A DNA stretch of 12,735 bases. It comes from DASRHY01 sp046765875 (GTDB taxonomy: Bacteria; Actinomycetota; Actinomycetes; Propionibacteriales; Kribbellaceae). The translations under genes were made by a program, and so were the position numbers. How positions within the stretch are numbered: position 1 is the first letter of the stretch; each line of letters begins with the position of its first letter. Shown in pieces: positions 6,169 to 12,735 of the stretch. The notes beneath the pieces are model-generated. The model had not been told where the DNA came from and did not search any database. It worked only from the letters and a program-made list of their open reading frames with translations. The stretch covers positions 1 through 12,735 of the forward strand of contig JBKPSJ010000093.1 of NCBI GenBank assembly GCA_046765875.1, given 5' to 3'.

Positions 6169-7449
6169 ATGGGCGCATCCGCGCGCTGGCGGCATGGGCT
6201 GGCCGAGCATCCGAAGCTGGTGGACGTCGTACTGGCGGCCGCCGTACTTCTGGCGAGCCTCCTCGCGCCCGGCGAGGAGGATAACCGGCAGCTGCACCTG
6301 ACTCCGCGCGCCGTCGCCCTGGTCGTGCTGGCGTGTTCGGCACTCGTGCTGCGGCGGCGCTGGCCGGTACCGGTGTTCCTGGTGACGCTGGTCGCGGCGC
6401 TGTCGTACATCTTCCTCGTCGGCGTGAAGAGCCCGGTCGGCCTGGCGGTAGCGATCGCGGGCTTCACGGTCGCGACGTCGACCGGCCGGCGTACGGTGCT
6501 ATGGGGCTGTGCCCTGACGGTCGTGGTCGGCGCGGGTACGGCGACGGTGCTGACCGGCGACGGGGTGCTGGCCAGCCTGGGCCTGACGGTCATCGTGCTG
6601 CTCGGTTTCGCGATCGGCGAGGCGGTGCGCAACCGGCTGGCGTACATCGCGGCGATCGAGGAGCGGGCGGTCCGGGCCGAGCAGAGCCGCGAGGAGGAGG
6701 CACATCGCCGGGTGATCGAGGAGCGGCTGCGGATCGCCCACGAGTTGCACGACGTGATCGCGCACCACATCGCGCTGATGAACGTCCAGGCCGGGGTCGC
6801 CGCGCACACCCTGCGAGACGACCCGGACGAGGCCGAGCAGGCGCTCGGTCACGTCCGCGACGGCGGCCGGACGGTGCTGCGCGAGCTGACCATGCTGCTC
6901 GACGTGCTCCGGGACTCCGGGGACGGGACGCTGCCCACCGAGCCGCTGCCGTCGATCGCGCGGCTGAAGGGCCTCGTCGGCTCGTTCTCCGCGGCCGGCC
7001 TCGAGGTCGAGTGGGAGACGTACGACGAACCGCTGCCGGACGCGGTCGACCTGGTCGCTTACCGGGTCGTCCAGGAGTCGCTGACCAACGTGTTCAAGCA
7101 CGCGCCCGGTGCGCGGGTCCGGGTCGCGCTCGGCCGGGACGCCGACCGGTTGACCGTGGACGTCACCGACGACGGCGGCCGGCTCCCGGCCGCGAGCCAT
7201 GATGGCGGGGTGGGGACCGGGCATGGGCTGCTCGGGATGCGGGAGCGGGTCAAGGCGGTGGGCGGTACCTTCCGGGCTGGCCCCCGTGCCGAGGGTGGGT
7301 TCGCGGTGCACGCCGTGCTGCCGCTCGTGGCCGAGGACGAAGGAGGCACAGGTGACGATCCGGGTGCTGCTGGCCGACGACCAGACGCTGATCCGCAGCG
7401 GGTTCCGGGTACTGGTCTCCTCGGCGCCCGATCTGGAGGTCGTTGCTGA
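6169..7449 (+). CDS. Membrane sensor histidine kinase, DesK/NarX-type (HisKA_3)
   Basis: Autophosphorylating sensor for the response regulator that follows. Five or six hydrophobic segments fill residues 18-150 with very short loops, so any stimulus is probably sensed in or at the membrane. A coiled-coil-like linker (about 155-185) leads to the HisKA_3 domain with the phospho-accepting H194 in HELHDVIAHH. The ATPase domain has QESLTN (302-307), TDDGG (333-337) and GHGLLGM (351-357). The catalytic core ends near residue 388. The frame then runs another 38 codons and overlaps the regulator by 98 bases, giving a Gly/Arg/Pro-rich tail. A TGA at 7353-7355, overlapping the regulator's GTG, would be in frame if one base were restored, so the tail may be a frameshift product. 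The start is ATG 6169 with a leaderless-type promoter. Confidence 0.85.
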   Translation: MGASARWRHGLAEHPKLVDVVLAAAVLLASLLAPGEEDNRQLHLTPRAVALVVLACSALVLRRRWPVPVFLVTLVAALSYIFLVGVKSPVGLAVAIAGFTVATSTGRRTVLWGCALTVVVGAGTATVLTGDGVLASLGLTVIVLLGFAIGEAVRNRLAYIAAIEERAVRAEQSREEEAHRRVIEERLRIAHELHDVIAHHIALMNVQAGVAAHTLRDDPDEAEQALGHVRDGGRTVLRELTMLLDVLRDSGDGTLPTEPLPSIARLKGLVGSFSAAGLEVEWETYDEPLPDAVDLVAYRVVQESLTNVFKHAPGARVRVALGRDADRLTVDVTDDGGRLPAASHDGGVGTGHGLLGMRERVKAVGGTFRAGPRAEGGFAVHAVLPLVAEDEGGTGDDPGAAGRRPDADPQRVPGTGLLGARSGGRC

Positions 7450-8032
7450 GGCCTCGACCGGCCGGGAGGCGGTGGACCTTGCCCGCGCCAGCCGTGCGGA
7501 TCTGGTGCTGATGGATATTCGGATGCCCGAGCTGGACGGACTGGCCGCGACCCGCGAGATCATGGCCGACGAGTCGCTGGCCGGGGTGAAGGTACTGATC
7601 CTGACCACCTTCGAGGTCGACCAGTACGTGTTCGAGGCGCTGCGCGCGGGCGCGAGCGGGTTCCTCGGCAAAAGCGTCGAGGCGGACGAGCTGATCGACG
7701 CAATCCGCGTGGTGGCGCGCGGTGACGCGCTGCTGTCGCCGAAGGCGGTACGTGGATTGATCGACCGGTTCCTGGCCCAGCCCGAGCTGCATCAGGCGGC
7801 CGTGCCTGAACGGCTGGAGGTGCTGACCGAGCGGGAACGCGAGGTGGTCGGGCTGGTCGCCACCGGTCTGTCGAACGACGAGCTTGCGGAGAAGCTGTTC
7901 GTCTCGCCGCTGACCGCCAAGACGCACGTGAACCGGGCGATGATGAAACTCGGCGCCCGTGACCGCGCCCAGCTCGTGGTGATCGCATACCAGACCGGCC
8001 TCGTCCGCGCCGGGGAGCTCCCGTCGCAGTAG
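7352..8032 (+). CDS. NarL/FixJ-family response regulator
   Basis: DNA-binding partner of the kinase upstream, 226 aa. The receiver domain has the acidic pair D9-D10, the phospho-acceptor D55 in LVLMDIRMPELDG, T85 and K107 (GFLGKSVEADELI). The LuxR-type helix-turn-helix occupies about 158-215, starting LTEREREVVGLVATGLSNDE and including VSPLTAKTHVNRAMMKLGAR. Start GTG 7352 is set by a perfect AGGAGG (7341-7346) with a five-base spacer. It lies inside the 3' end of the kinase frame, so the pair is co-transcribed and probably coupled. The MMPL gene begins 82 bases downstream with no hairpin between, so it is a likely target or operon member. Confidence 0.93.
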   Translation: MTIRVLLADDQTLIRSGFRVLVSSAPDLEVVAEASTGREAVDLARASRADLVLMDIRMPELDGLAATREIMADESLAGVKVLILTTFEVDQYVFEALRAGASGFLGKSVEADELIDAIRVVARGDALLSPKAVRGLIDRFLAQPELHQAAVPERLEVLTEREREVVGLVATGLSNDELAEKLFVSPLTAKTHVNRAMMKLGARDRAQLVVIAYQTGLVRAGELPSQ

Positions 8033-8114
8033 GCGCCTACCGCGAACGCAGTACGCCGCGAAGCCTGCCCCTGCCAGACGCGCGAGCACATCGCCGGCAC
8101 GGACGATCAGAGGC

Positions 8115-10265
8115 ATGGCTACGTACCTCTACCGGCTCGGCCGGTTCGCATTCCGAGCCCGCAGGCTCGTGCTGGTCCTGTGGCTCGCGCTGCTTGCGGC
8201 CGGCATCGCCGGTGCCGCCACCCTGTCGGGTCCGACGACCGACGCATTCAAGATCCCCGGCACCGAGTCGCAGAAGGCAATCGACGTGGTCGGCAAGGAG
8301 TTCCCGCAGCTGGCCGCCAACGGCGCCACGGCACGCGTGGTGTTCCAGGCTTCGTCCGGCCGGAGCCTCGACAAGGCCGCGATCGAGCAAACCGTCGCCC
8401 GGCTTCGTACGGCGCCACAGGTCGGCGCGGTGGCGGATCCGTTCCAGAACAGGGCGGTCTCCGCGGACGGCCGTACCGCGTACGCACAGGTGAGCTACCG
8501 GGTCCAAGCCGACGAGGTGACCGATCAGTCGCGCGACGCCCTCACCGCGGCGGGAGAACCGGCCCGGGCTGCCGGCCTAACCGTCGAGTACGGCGGCGAC
8601 GCCATGCAGGCGCAGGGCGCGCAGGGACTGACCGAGGTCATCGGAGTCGTAGTCGCGGCCGTCGTGCTGCTGGTCACCTTCGGCTCGATCGTCGCCGCAG
8701 GACTTCCGTTGCTCACGGCGATCATCGGGGTTGGTATCGGCGTCAGCGGGATCACCATAGCCACCGGGTTCGTCGACCTCAGCTCGAACACCTCGGTGCT
8801 TGCCCTGATGATCGGGCTCGCGGTGGCGATCGACTACGCGTTGTTCATCGTGTCGCGATATCGGCACGAGTTGTCCTCGGGCCGTGACCCGCAGGAAGCC
8901 GCCGGCAGAGCTGTCGGCACCGCGGGCTCGGCTGTCGTGTTCGCCGGTCTCACCGTAGTGATCGCGCTGTCGGCGCTGTCCGTGGTCGGCATCCCCTTCA
9001 TCACGCAGATGGGTATCGCCGCCGCGGCGACCGTGCTGATCGCCGTACTGATCGCGCTAACGCTGCTGCCGGCAATGCTCGGGTTCGCCGGGCGCCGGAT
9101 CATGGGTCGCCGGGTGCGTGACACGGCGGCCGACCCTGAGGCCCGCACCGGGAACCGCTGGGCCCGGTTGGTGACGCGCCGGCCGGTCGCCGTACTGCTG
9201 GTGGCGGTGCTCGGACTCGGCACGCTCGCGATTCCGGCGACACACCTGCGACTCGGACTGCCCGACGACAGCACCGCGGCGCCGGCCAGCACCCAGCGGC
9301 ACGCGTACGACATGCTCGCGGAGGGCTTCGGGCCTGGTTTCAACGGCCCGCTGCTGGTCGTCGTCCAAGACGTTCGCGACCCCTCTGCGGTGACGACCGA
9401 GCTGACCGGCACGTTGCGGCGTACCCAGGACGTGACGGCCGTGATACCGGCGACCTTCAGCCAGGACGGGCATACCGCCCTGCTGACGGTGATTCCGTCG
9501 AGCGGGCCCGGTACCGAGCAGACCAAGGACCTCGTCTCGGCGATCCGGTCGCTGGACGTCGGCCTCGACATCTCCGTTACCGGGGCGACCGCGGTCGCGA
9601 TCGACGTGTCCGACACCCTGGCCGGGGCGCTGGTGCCCTACTTGGCGATCGTCGTCGGGCTGGCGTTCCTGCTCCTGATGCTCGTCTTCCGCTCGGTGCT
9701 GGTACCGCTGAAGGCGACACTTGGGTTCCTGCTCAGCATGGCCGCGACGTTCGGCGCGGTGGTGGCGGTGTTCCAGTGGGGCTGGCTGGCGGGGCTGTTC
9801 GGGGTCGAGGGCCAGACCGGTCCGATCATGAGCATGCTGCCGATCTTCATGATCGGCGTGGTGTTCGGGCTGGCGATGGACTACCAGGTCTTCCTGGTTA
9901 CCCGGATGCGCGAGGAGCACGTGCACGGCGCGGAGCCGCTACCGGCGGTGGTCGGCGGGTTCTCGCACGGGGCCCGGGTAGTGACAGCAGCGGCGATCAT
10001 CATGATCTCGGTCTTCTCGGGGTTCATCCTGGCGCCGGAGGCGCTGATCCGGCAGATCGGTTTCGGGCTCGCGTTCGCGGTCGCGGTGGACGCGTTCGTG
10101 GTCCGGATGACGATCGTGCCGGCTGTGATGGCGCTGCTCGGGCGATCGGCGTGGTGGCTGCCACGGTGGCTGGACCGGCTACTGCCAGACGTCGACGTGG
10201 AGGGTGAGCGGCTGCGGCACCGGCTCACCGACGAGCCGGCCCAACCGGCTCTGACAGCGCAGTGA
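8115..10265 (+). CDS. MMPL-family (RND superfamily) transporter
   Basis: Proton-driven inner-membrane exporter of lipids or hydrophobic compounds, 716 aa, matching the compact actinobacterial MMPL proteins. A cytoplasmic N-terminus precedes TM1 (about 17-37). A periplasmic domain (about 38-170) follows, then a TM bundle (about 172-325), a second periplasmic domain (about 375-500) and a second TM bundle (about 503-680). The proton-relay Asp-Tyr pairs are present in both halves: D240-Y241 in AIDYALF and D589-Y590 in AMDYQVF. The C-terminus is short and lacks the long tail of mycobacterial MmpL3. RBS evidence is weak (GGACGA about eight bases upstream; CAGAGG very close to the ATG). The substrate is unknown. 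The two-component pair upstream suggests induction by membrane stress or an antimicrobial compound. Confidence 0.92.
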   Translation: MATYLYRLGRFAFRARRLVLVLWLALLAAGIAGAATLSGPTTDAFKIPGTESQKAIDVVGKEFPQLAANGATARVVFQASSGRSLDKAAIEQTVARLRTAPQVGAVADPFQNRAVSADGRTAYAQVSYRVQADEVTDQSRDALTAAGEPARAAGLTVEYGGDAMQAQGAQGLTEVIGVVVAAVVLLVTFGSIVAAGLPLLTAIIGVGIGVSGITIATGFVDLSSNTSVLALMIGLAVAIDYALFIVSRYRHELSSGRDPQEAAGRAVGTAGSAVVFAGLTVVIALSALSVVGIPFITQMGIAAAATVLIAVLIALTLLPAMLGFAGRRIMGRRVRDTAADPEARTGNRWARLVTRRPVAVLLVAVLGLGTLAIPATHLRLGLPDDSTAAPASTQRHAYDMLAEGFGPGFNGPLLVVVQDVRDPSAVTTELTGTLRRTQDVTAVIPATFSQDGHTALLTVIPSSGPGTEQTKDLVSAIRSLDVGLDISVTGATAVAIDVSDTLAGALVPYLAIVVGLAFLLLMLVFRSVLVPLKATLGFLLSMAATFGAVVAVFQWGWLAGLFGVEGQTGPIMSMLPIFMIGVVFGLAMDYQVFLVTRMREEHVHGAEPLPAVVGGFSHGARVVTAAAIIMISVFSGFILAPEALIRQIGFGLAFAVAVDAFVVRMTIVPAVMALLGRSAWWLPRWLDRLLPDVDVEGERLRHRLTDEPAQPALTAQ

Positions 10266-10319
10266 AATCTGCGATCTCGGGACAGACCCGTCCGATGCGA
10301 ACACCTGTCTTGCTCGGTC

Positions 10320-10346
10320 GGTGGCGCCGGTGACAGCCGCGCCACC
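10320..10346 (+). terminator. Hairpin downstream of the MMPL gene, possible terminator
   Basis: GGTGGCGC (10320-10327) pairs perfectly with GCGCCACC (10339-10346) across an 11-base loop, 54 bases after the MMPL stop. No T-run follows, as is common in actinobacteria. The rest of the stretch between the MMPL stop and the next start (10266-10514) shows no other gene or promoter that I can support. Confidence 0.45.
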
Positions 10347-10514
10347 ACCGTGCCGGACACCGCTCGTCGTCACCAACGGCTCGATGGGATCATCGCTGAC
10401 CCGCCGGATTGGCCCGTGCCGGCGTCAAGTGGCTGCGGGTTGGCGTCGACCGGTGAGGTCAGCCGCGCAGTCGCACATGCAAATCCGGTGACGTCGGTGG
10501 TCATCCCCACGAAA

Positions 10515-11261
10515 ATGGCCGACGTGGAACAGGTCGAGGTCGTCGTTGCCCATCACGAGCGCGCGACCCTGCGCGTCGGTGACGTGTTCCTGAAGATCGA
10601 CACTGATCAGACGCGCACCGACGTCGAGATCGAGGCGATGGCTATGGCGCCGATCCCGACTCCGCAGGTCCTGTGGCGCAAGCCGCCCGTGCTCGCGCTC
10701 GCCGCCCTCCCAGGGAGGGCGCTCGGCCGCCTCGGCGAGCCGTCGACCGCGTCGTCGACGGCGTGGGCCGCGGCGGGTGCCGCCGCACGGATGCTGCACG
10801 ACGCGCCGCTGCCGCCATGGCCCGGTCGGAGCCCCGACGAGTTGGCATCACACCTCGACGGCGAATGCGAGTGGCTCGTCACGAACCGCGTCCTTCCCAC
10901 CGACGTGGTCTTGCGCAACCGCCGGCTTGCCGAGGCTGCGCTCCGGCCATGGACACCGGTGTTTACCCACGGCGACCTGCAGATCGCCCATGTGTTCGTC
11001 GACGGTGACGAGATCACCGGTGTGATCGACTGGTCCGAGGCGGGCCACGGCGATGCCCTGTTCGATCTGGCCACCTTGACGCTGGGACACGAGAAGCACC
11101 TTGGCGACGTCGTCGCCGGTTACGGCACCGAGGTCGACTTCGATGTGATCCGCGCGTGGTGGTCACTACGCAGCCTGCTGGCGGTCCGCTGGCTGGTCGA
11201 GCACGGCTTCGATCCGTCCTCGCCAGGCTGCGAGGTCGACGTGCTGAGATCCCGCCTGTGA
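10515..11261 (+). CDS. APH-fold phosphotransferase (aminoglycoside/homoserine kinase-like family)
   Basis: Small-molecule kinase of unknown substrate, 248 aa. The N-lobe has FLKID with K27 as the likely ATP-binding Lys. The C-lobe carries the catalytic loop THGDLQIAHVFVD (151-163, catalytic D154) and the metal-binding IDWSEAGHGDALFDLATLTL (171-190, D172). The Asn normally found five residues after the catalytic Asp is H159 here. I chose ATG 10515 because the family-like sequence (MADVEQVEVVVAHHERATL) begins there. The frame is open upstream to GTG 10350, but that extension begins inside the hairpin region and does not look like a folded domain. No clear Shine-Dalgarno is visible. Such proteins are often annotated as antibiotic-resistance kinases, but nothing here shows that activity. 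Confidence 0.85.
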   Translation: MADVEQVEVVVAHHERATLRVGDVFLKIDTDQTRTDVEIEAMAMAPIPTPQVLWRKPPVLALAALPGRALGRLGEPSTASSTAWAAAGAAARMLHDAPLPPWPGRSPDELASHLDGECEWLVTNRVLPTDVVLRNRRLAEAALRPWTPVFTHGDLQIAHVFVDGDEITGVIDWSEAGHGDALFDLATLTLGHEKHLGDVVAGYGTEVDFDVIRAWWSLRSLLAVRWLVEHGFDPSSPGCEVDVLRSRL

Positions 11262-11700
11262 GGCAACACGAGCCAGACGGCTACGAGTACCGTCCTCCCG
11301 AATCGAGCGGGCCATCTCCGGAAGCGCGTCGTCTTCCGGACCGGCGAGGTTATGTCCTCGAGGATCCCCGGGCGGCGGGTCGGCGACATCAGAAGCCAAC
11401 GCACGACTCCCCGGATCTACGCCGGCGTCCGGTTCCGCGGACTTCGAGCCCGTGACCGTATCGACGCCGAAGCAACGAGAGGTTCTGCTGGAGCAGGTGA
11501 AGGCACACGTCACCGCCGAGCCCGGCGTCGAGAACTCGAGATCAGTCGACCACCTGTTACAAGTAACGTGCGGCGGCAGCGCGGTCAGAAGCTCCCACGC
11601 ACCGATCACAGCGAACCGGAGGACCAGCCGGTCGGGCTCGGCGAGCTAAAACGCCCCTTCGACGCCGCCCGCGCCTCGCACCCCGCGCACAGGTCCCGCC
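11262..11700. other. Gene-poor stretch; weak 65-codon ORF, possible gene debris
   Basis: No convincing gene. A GTG at 11452 opens 65 codons ending at 11649. The first 30 or so look coding (VTVSTPKQREVLLEQVKAHV, then T-A-E-P-G-V-E), after which composition drifts to Arg/Ser. In another frame, about 11580-11720, a stretch including SEPEDQPVGLGELKRPFDAA also looks coding-like. This would fit a small gene broken by frameshift, but I do not recognise the family. Minus-strand frames through the region look like shadows. Confidence 0.25.
11317..11340 (+). terminator. Perfect 8-bp hairpin after the phosphotransferase gene
   Basis: TCCGGAAG (11317-11324) and CTTCCGGA (11333-11340) form a perfect 8-bp stem around an 8-base loop, 55 bases after the stop codon. 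There is no T-run. The position suggests a terminator for the phosphotransferase transcript; a protein-binding palindrome is the alternative. Confidence 0.45.
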
Positions 11701-11704
11701 AGGC

Positions 11705-11918
11705 GAACGCGTCTAGCAAGTTGAGACATCTTCCGGATCGCTCGATTGCCGCGCATGGGTCTCTTCTGTGTCAGGAGCCGGTGGGGAGGGGTGCGTAGTC
11801 TGGTGCGGTGATGTGAGCCGGTCGCGCTGGGGTCAGAGTCGTGGCCCTGTTGCCCTCCCGGACCCGTCATCGCACCGGGGGAACGACCCCCTGGCCGGGC
11901 TTGGAAAGGAGATTCTTC
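11705..11918 (+). other. Structured noncoding leader upstream of the PPOX gene
   Basis: About 200 bases with no good ORF but clear pairing potential. GGTGC and GATG (11802-11806, 11810-11813) pair with CATCGCACC (11868-11876), leaving a three-base bulge. Inside this, GGGTC (11830-11834) pairs with GACCC (11861-11865). A tight hairpin GGGGG-AACGA-CCCCC (11877-11891) follows and leaves the AGGAG ribosome site at 11907-11911 free. TAGTCT (11796-11801) fits a TANNNT -10 box just before the pairing region. The layout (long G-rich noncoding stretch ending in a good RBS) reminds me of the noncoding left end of IS110-type elements, where bridge RNAs lie, but no recombinase gene is present and I cannot verify the resemblance. 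A cis-acting leader or a small RNA is equally possible. Confidence 0.3.
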
Positions 11919-12356
11919 ATGAACGTCTTCGCCGACGACGAGCGCGAATACCTTCTGTCGGGTGTCCGTCTCGGCCGTCTGGCCACAGTCGGTTCCGATG
12001 GGACGCCGCATGTCGTACCGACCAGCTTCCGTTACAACACCGATCTCGACACCATCGACATCGGCGGCCACAACTTCGCCAAGCGCAAGAAGTACCGGGA
12101 CGTGCTCAGAAACCCAAAGGTCGCATTCGTCGTTGACGATCTCGCATCCGTAAACCCTTGGCGTGCCCGAGGGATTGAGATCCGGGGCGAGGCGCAGGTA
12201 CTCGACAGCGGTGGAAGCGAACTAGGTCCCGGCTTCGACCAAGAGATGTTCAGGATCACACCCAAACGCATCGTTAGCTGGGGACTTCACGAACAGATGT
12301 CGTTCAAGGGGAAAACCGTTCCTCAGGCACGCAACAGCGACACGGAACAAGAATGA
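11919..12356 (+). CDS. PPOX-class F420-dependent-type oxidoreductase (split-barrel flavin/deazaflavin fold)
   Basis: The 145-aa protein has the split beta-barrel pattern of the pyridoxamine-5'-phosphate-oxidase-like superfamily. The features are LGRLATVGSDGTPHVVPTSF (18-37), DTIDIGGHNFAKRKKYRDVL (44-63), NPKVAFVVDD (65-74), GIEIRGEAQVL (85-95), and the ITPKRIVSWGL ending (113-123) common in the F420-dependent branch. Members bind F420, FMN or heme-related ligands, and the substrate here is unknown. ATG 11919 is set by AGGAG (11907-11911) with a seven-base spacer. The stop overlaps the ATG of the Ddn-type pseudogene (ATGA), so the two once formed a coupled pair of probable F420-linked proteins. 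The extension past WGL is about 22 residues, Lys/Gln/Glu-rich and probably disordered. Confidence 0.85.
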   Translation: MNVFADDEREYLLSGVRLGRLATVGSDGTPHVVPTSFRYNTDLDTIDIGGHNFAKRKKYRDVLRNPKVAFVVDDLASVNPWRARGIEIRGEAQVLDSGGSELGPGFDQEMFRITPKRIVSWGLHEQMSFKGKTVPQARNSDTEQE

Positions 12357-12623
12357 GCTTCGATACGCCTAACGGAACCCGGGGCGGTCGCCAGCCCGAA
12401 GGGTCGCTCATGCGGTAGGCCCACAAGCTCACCGCTAGACAGATCTCCCGCAAGGGCAAGGTGCCAGGCCTGGGCTTCAGCGCCCTGATCCCGACAACCG
12501 TCGGCCGCAGGAGCGGCGAAGAACGCAAACCAGGTTCAGATTGAGATCCCCGGCCACAAGGCGGCAGTGACAGCCGAGCAACTCGACGGCGCCGAGACCG
12601 CGACGACCGCTCGTCCACGCTGA
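12353..12623 (+). pseudogene. Broken Ddn/DUF385-type deazaflavin (F420)-dependent nitroreductase-like gene
   Basis: From ATG 12353, which overlaps the PPOX stop, the product starts MSFDTPNGTRGGRQPEGSLM, the usual opening of a family of nitroreductase/quinone-reductase-like proteins. Codon 22 is TAG (12416-12418) where the family has Trp (MRW), so TGG to TAG is the likely change. The same frame continues with FSALIPTTVGRRSGEER, the DUF385 core motif, and stops at 12542-12544. The later family segment VQIEIPGHKAAVTAEQLDGA is found from 12531 in another frame and ends at TGA 12621-12623. About 40 residues normally between these parts (including the family's NPAWYYNL region) are missing, and the C-terminal third is absent. 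A nonsense codon, an out-of-frame internal deletion and a lost 3' end make function very unlikely. Confidence 0.75.
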
Positions 12624-12690
12624 ACTCGTTCGTGCGGGGAGGGCGGCAAGGATCTCCGCACGGTCCGCCGGAACCGTCCGGACAGGCAGC

Positions 12691-12696
12691 TAGGTT
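12691..12696 (+). promoter_or_regulatory. Leaderless-type -10 box before the right-edge gene
   Basis: TAGGTT fits TANNNT and ends six bases before ATG 12703, the same geometry as at the histidine kinase. No convincing -35 box is visible 17-18 bases upstream, so this is tentative. Confidence 0.35.
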
Positions 12697-12702
12697 TGGG
12701 TC

Positions 12703-12735
12703 ATGAGTCATGTGCGGCCCGCGACCGGTGACGAT
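12703..12735 (+). CDS. Start of a probable GNAT-family acetyltransferase (partial)
   Basis: Only 11 codons are in the window: MSHVRPATGDD. The pattern hydrophobic-R-x-A-x-x-x-D-D is the usual first strand and turn of GNAT N-acetyltransferases. This is too little for a firm call, and any gene starting here would have to be read beyond the right edge. A TANNNT box six bases upstream supports the start. Confidence 0.4.
   Translation, partial: MSHVRPATGDD

Noticed and set aside
7250..8116. 288-codon minus-strand ORF over the response regulator
   Set aside because: It is a shadow of a well-defined receiver plus LuxR-HTH gene, and its product shows no domain.
9057..9926. 289-codon minus-strand ORF over the MMPL gene
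   Set aside because: The His/Arg/Gln-rich product is typical of the antisense of a hydrophobic transporter gene.
10350..10514. 55-codon N-terminal extension of the phosphotransferase
   Set aside because: It begins at the hairpin, has no RBS and shows no domain-like pattern; family-like sequence starts at 10515.
1..12735. CRISPR arrays, tRNA or rRNA genes, intact insertion sequences
   Set aside because: I saw no regularly spaced repeats, no tRNA-like cloverleaf with a TTCGA-type T-loop, no rRNA sequence and no transposase reading frame.

Overview
The window comes from a high-GC actinobacterium. Support comes from the strong G/C bias at third codon positions, GTG starts, ATGA/GTGA gene overlaps, leaderless-type promoters (TANNNT six bases before an ATG), an F420-dependent-type PPOX protein next to the remains of a Ddn-type deazaflavin protein, and a DesK/NarL-type two-component pair beside an MMPL exporter. 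I cannot name a genus from sequence alone.

Layout. (1) 1-928, minus strand: a decayed ssb-like gene (926 region down to 526), a 30-codon ORF and a two-TM membrane protein that runs off the left edge. The last three reading frames are chained by ATGA overlaps. (2) 972-6053, plus strand: a self-contained sugar/polyol catabolic operon behind one recognisable promoter. It holds an FGGY carbohydrate kinase, a class II (GatY/KbaY-type) bisphosphate aldolase, a LacC/FruK-type PfkB kinase, a Zn-dependent medium-chain polyol dehydrogenase and a DeoR-type repressor. (3) 6169-10265: a membrane histidine kinase and NarL-type response regulator, followed by a 716-aa MMPL (RND) transporter. (4) 10515-11261: an APH-fold phosphotransferase. 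(5) 11262-11918: about 650 bases without a convincing gene, holding an 8-bp hairpin and a structured leader. (6) 11919-12623: a PPOX-class protein overlapped by a pseudogene of a Ddn/DUF385-type F420-dependent protein. (7) 12703 to the end: the first 11 codons of a probable GNAT acetyltransferase.

How the genes fit together. Operon 2 encodes every enzyme needed to take a hexitol to triose phosphates: dehydrogenase (hexitol to ketohexose), FGGY kinase (ketose to ketose phosphate), PfkB kinase (to 1,6-bisphosphate) and class II aldolase (to DHAP plus glyceraldehyde 3-phosphate). A galactitol/altritol-tagatose route fits best, but the substrate is inference. No transporter lies in the unit. Operon 3 looks like a signal-responsive export module.

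The main oddities are these. The pfkB gene has no stop codon: its frame stays open across the dehydrogenase gene and runs in register into the DeoR gene, 924 codons in all. One missing base near 4229 would explain it. The histidine kinase also lacks a stop at the usual place and overlaps the regulator by 98 bases, again explained by one missing base. Both ends of the window carry decaying genes.
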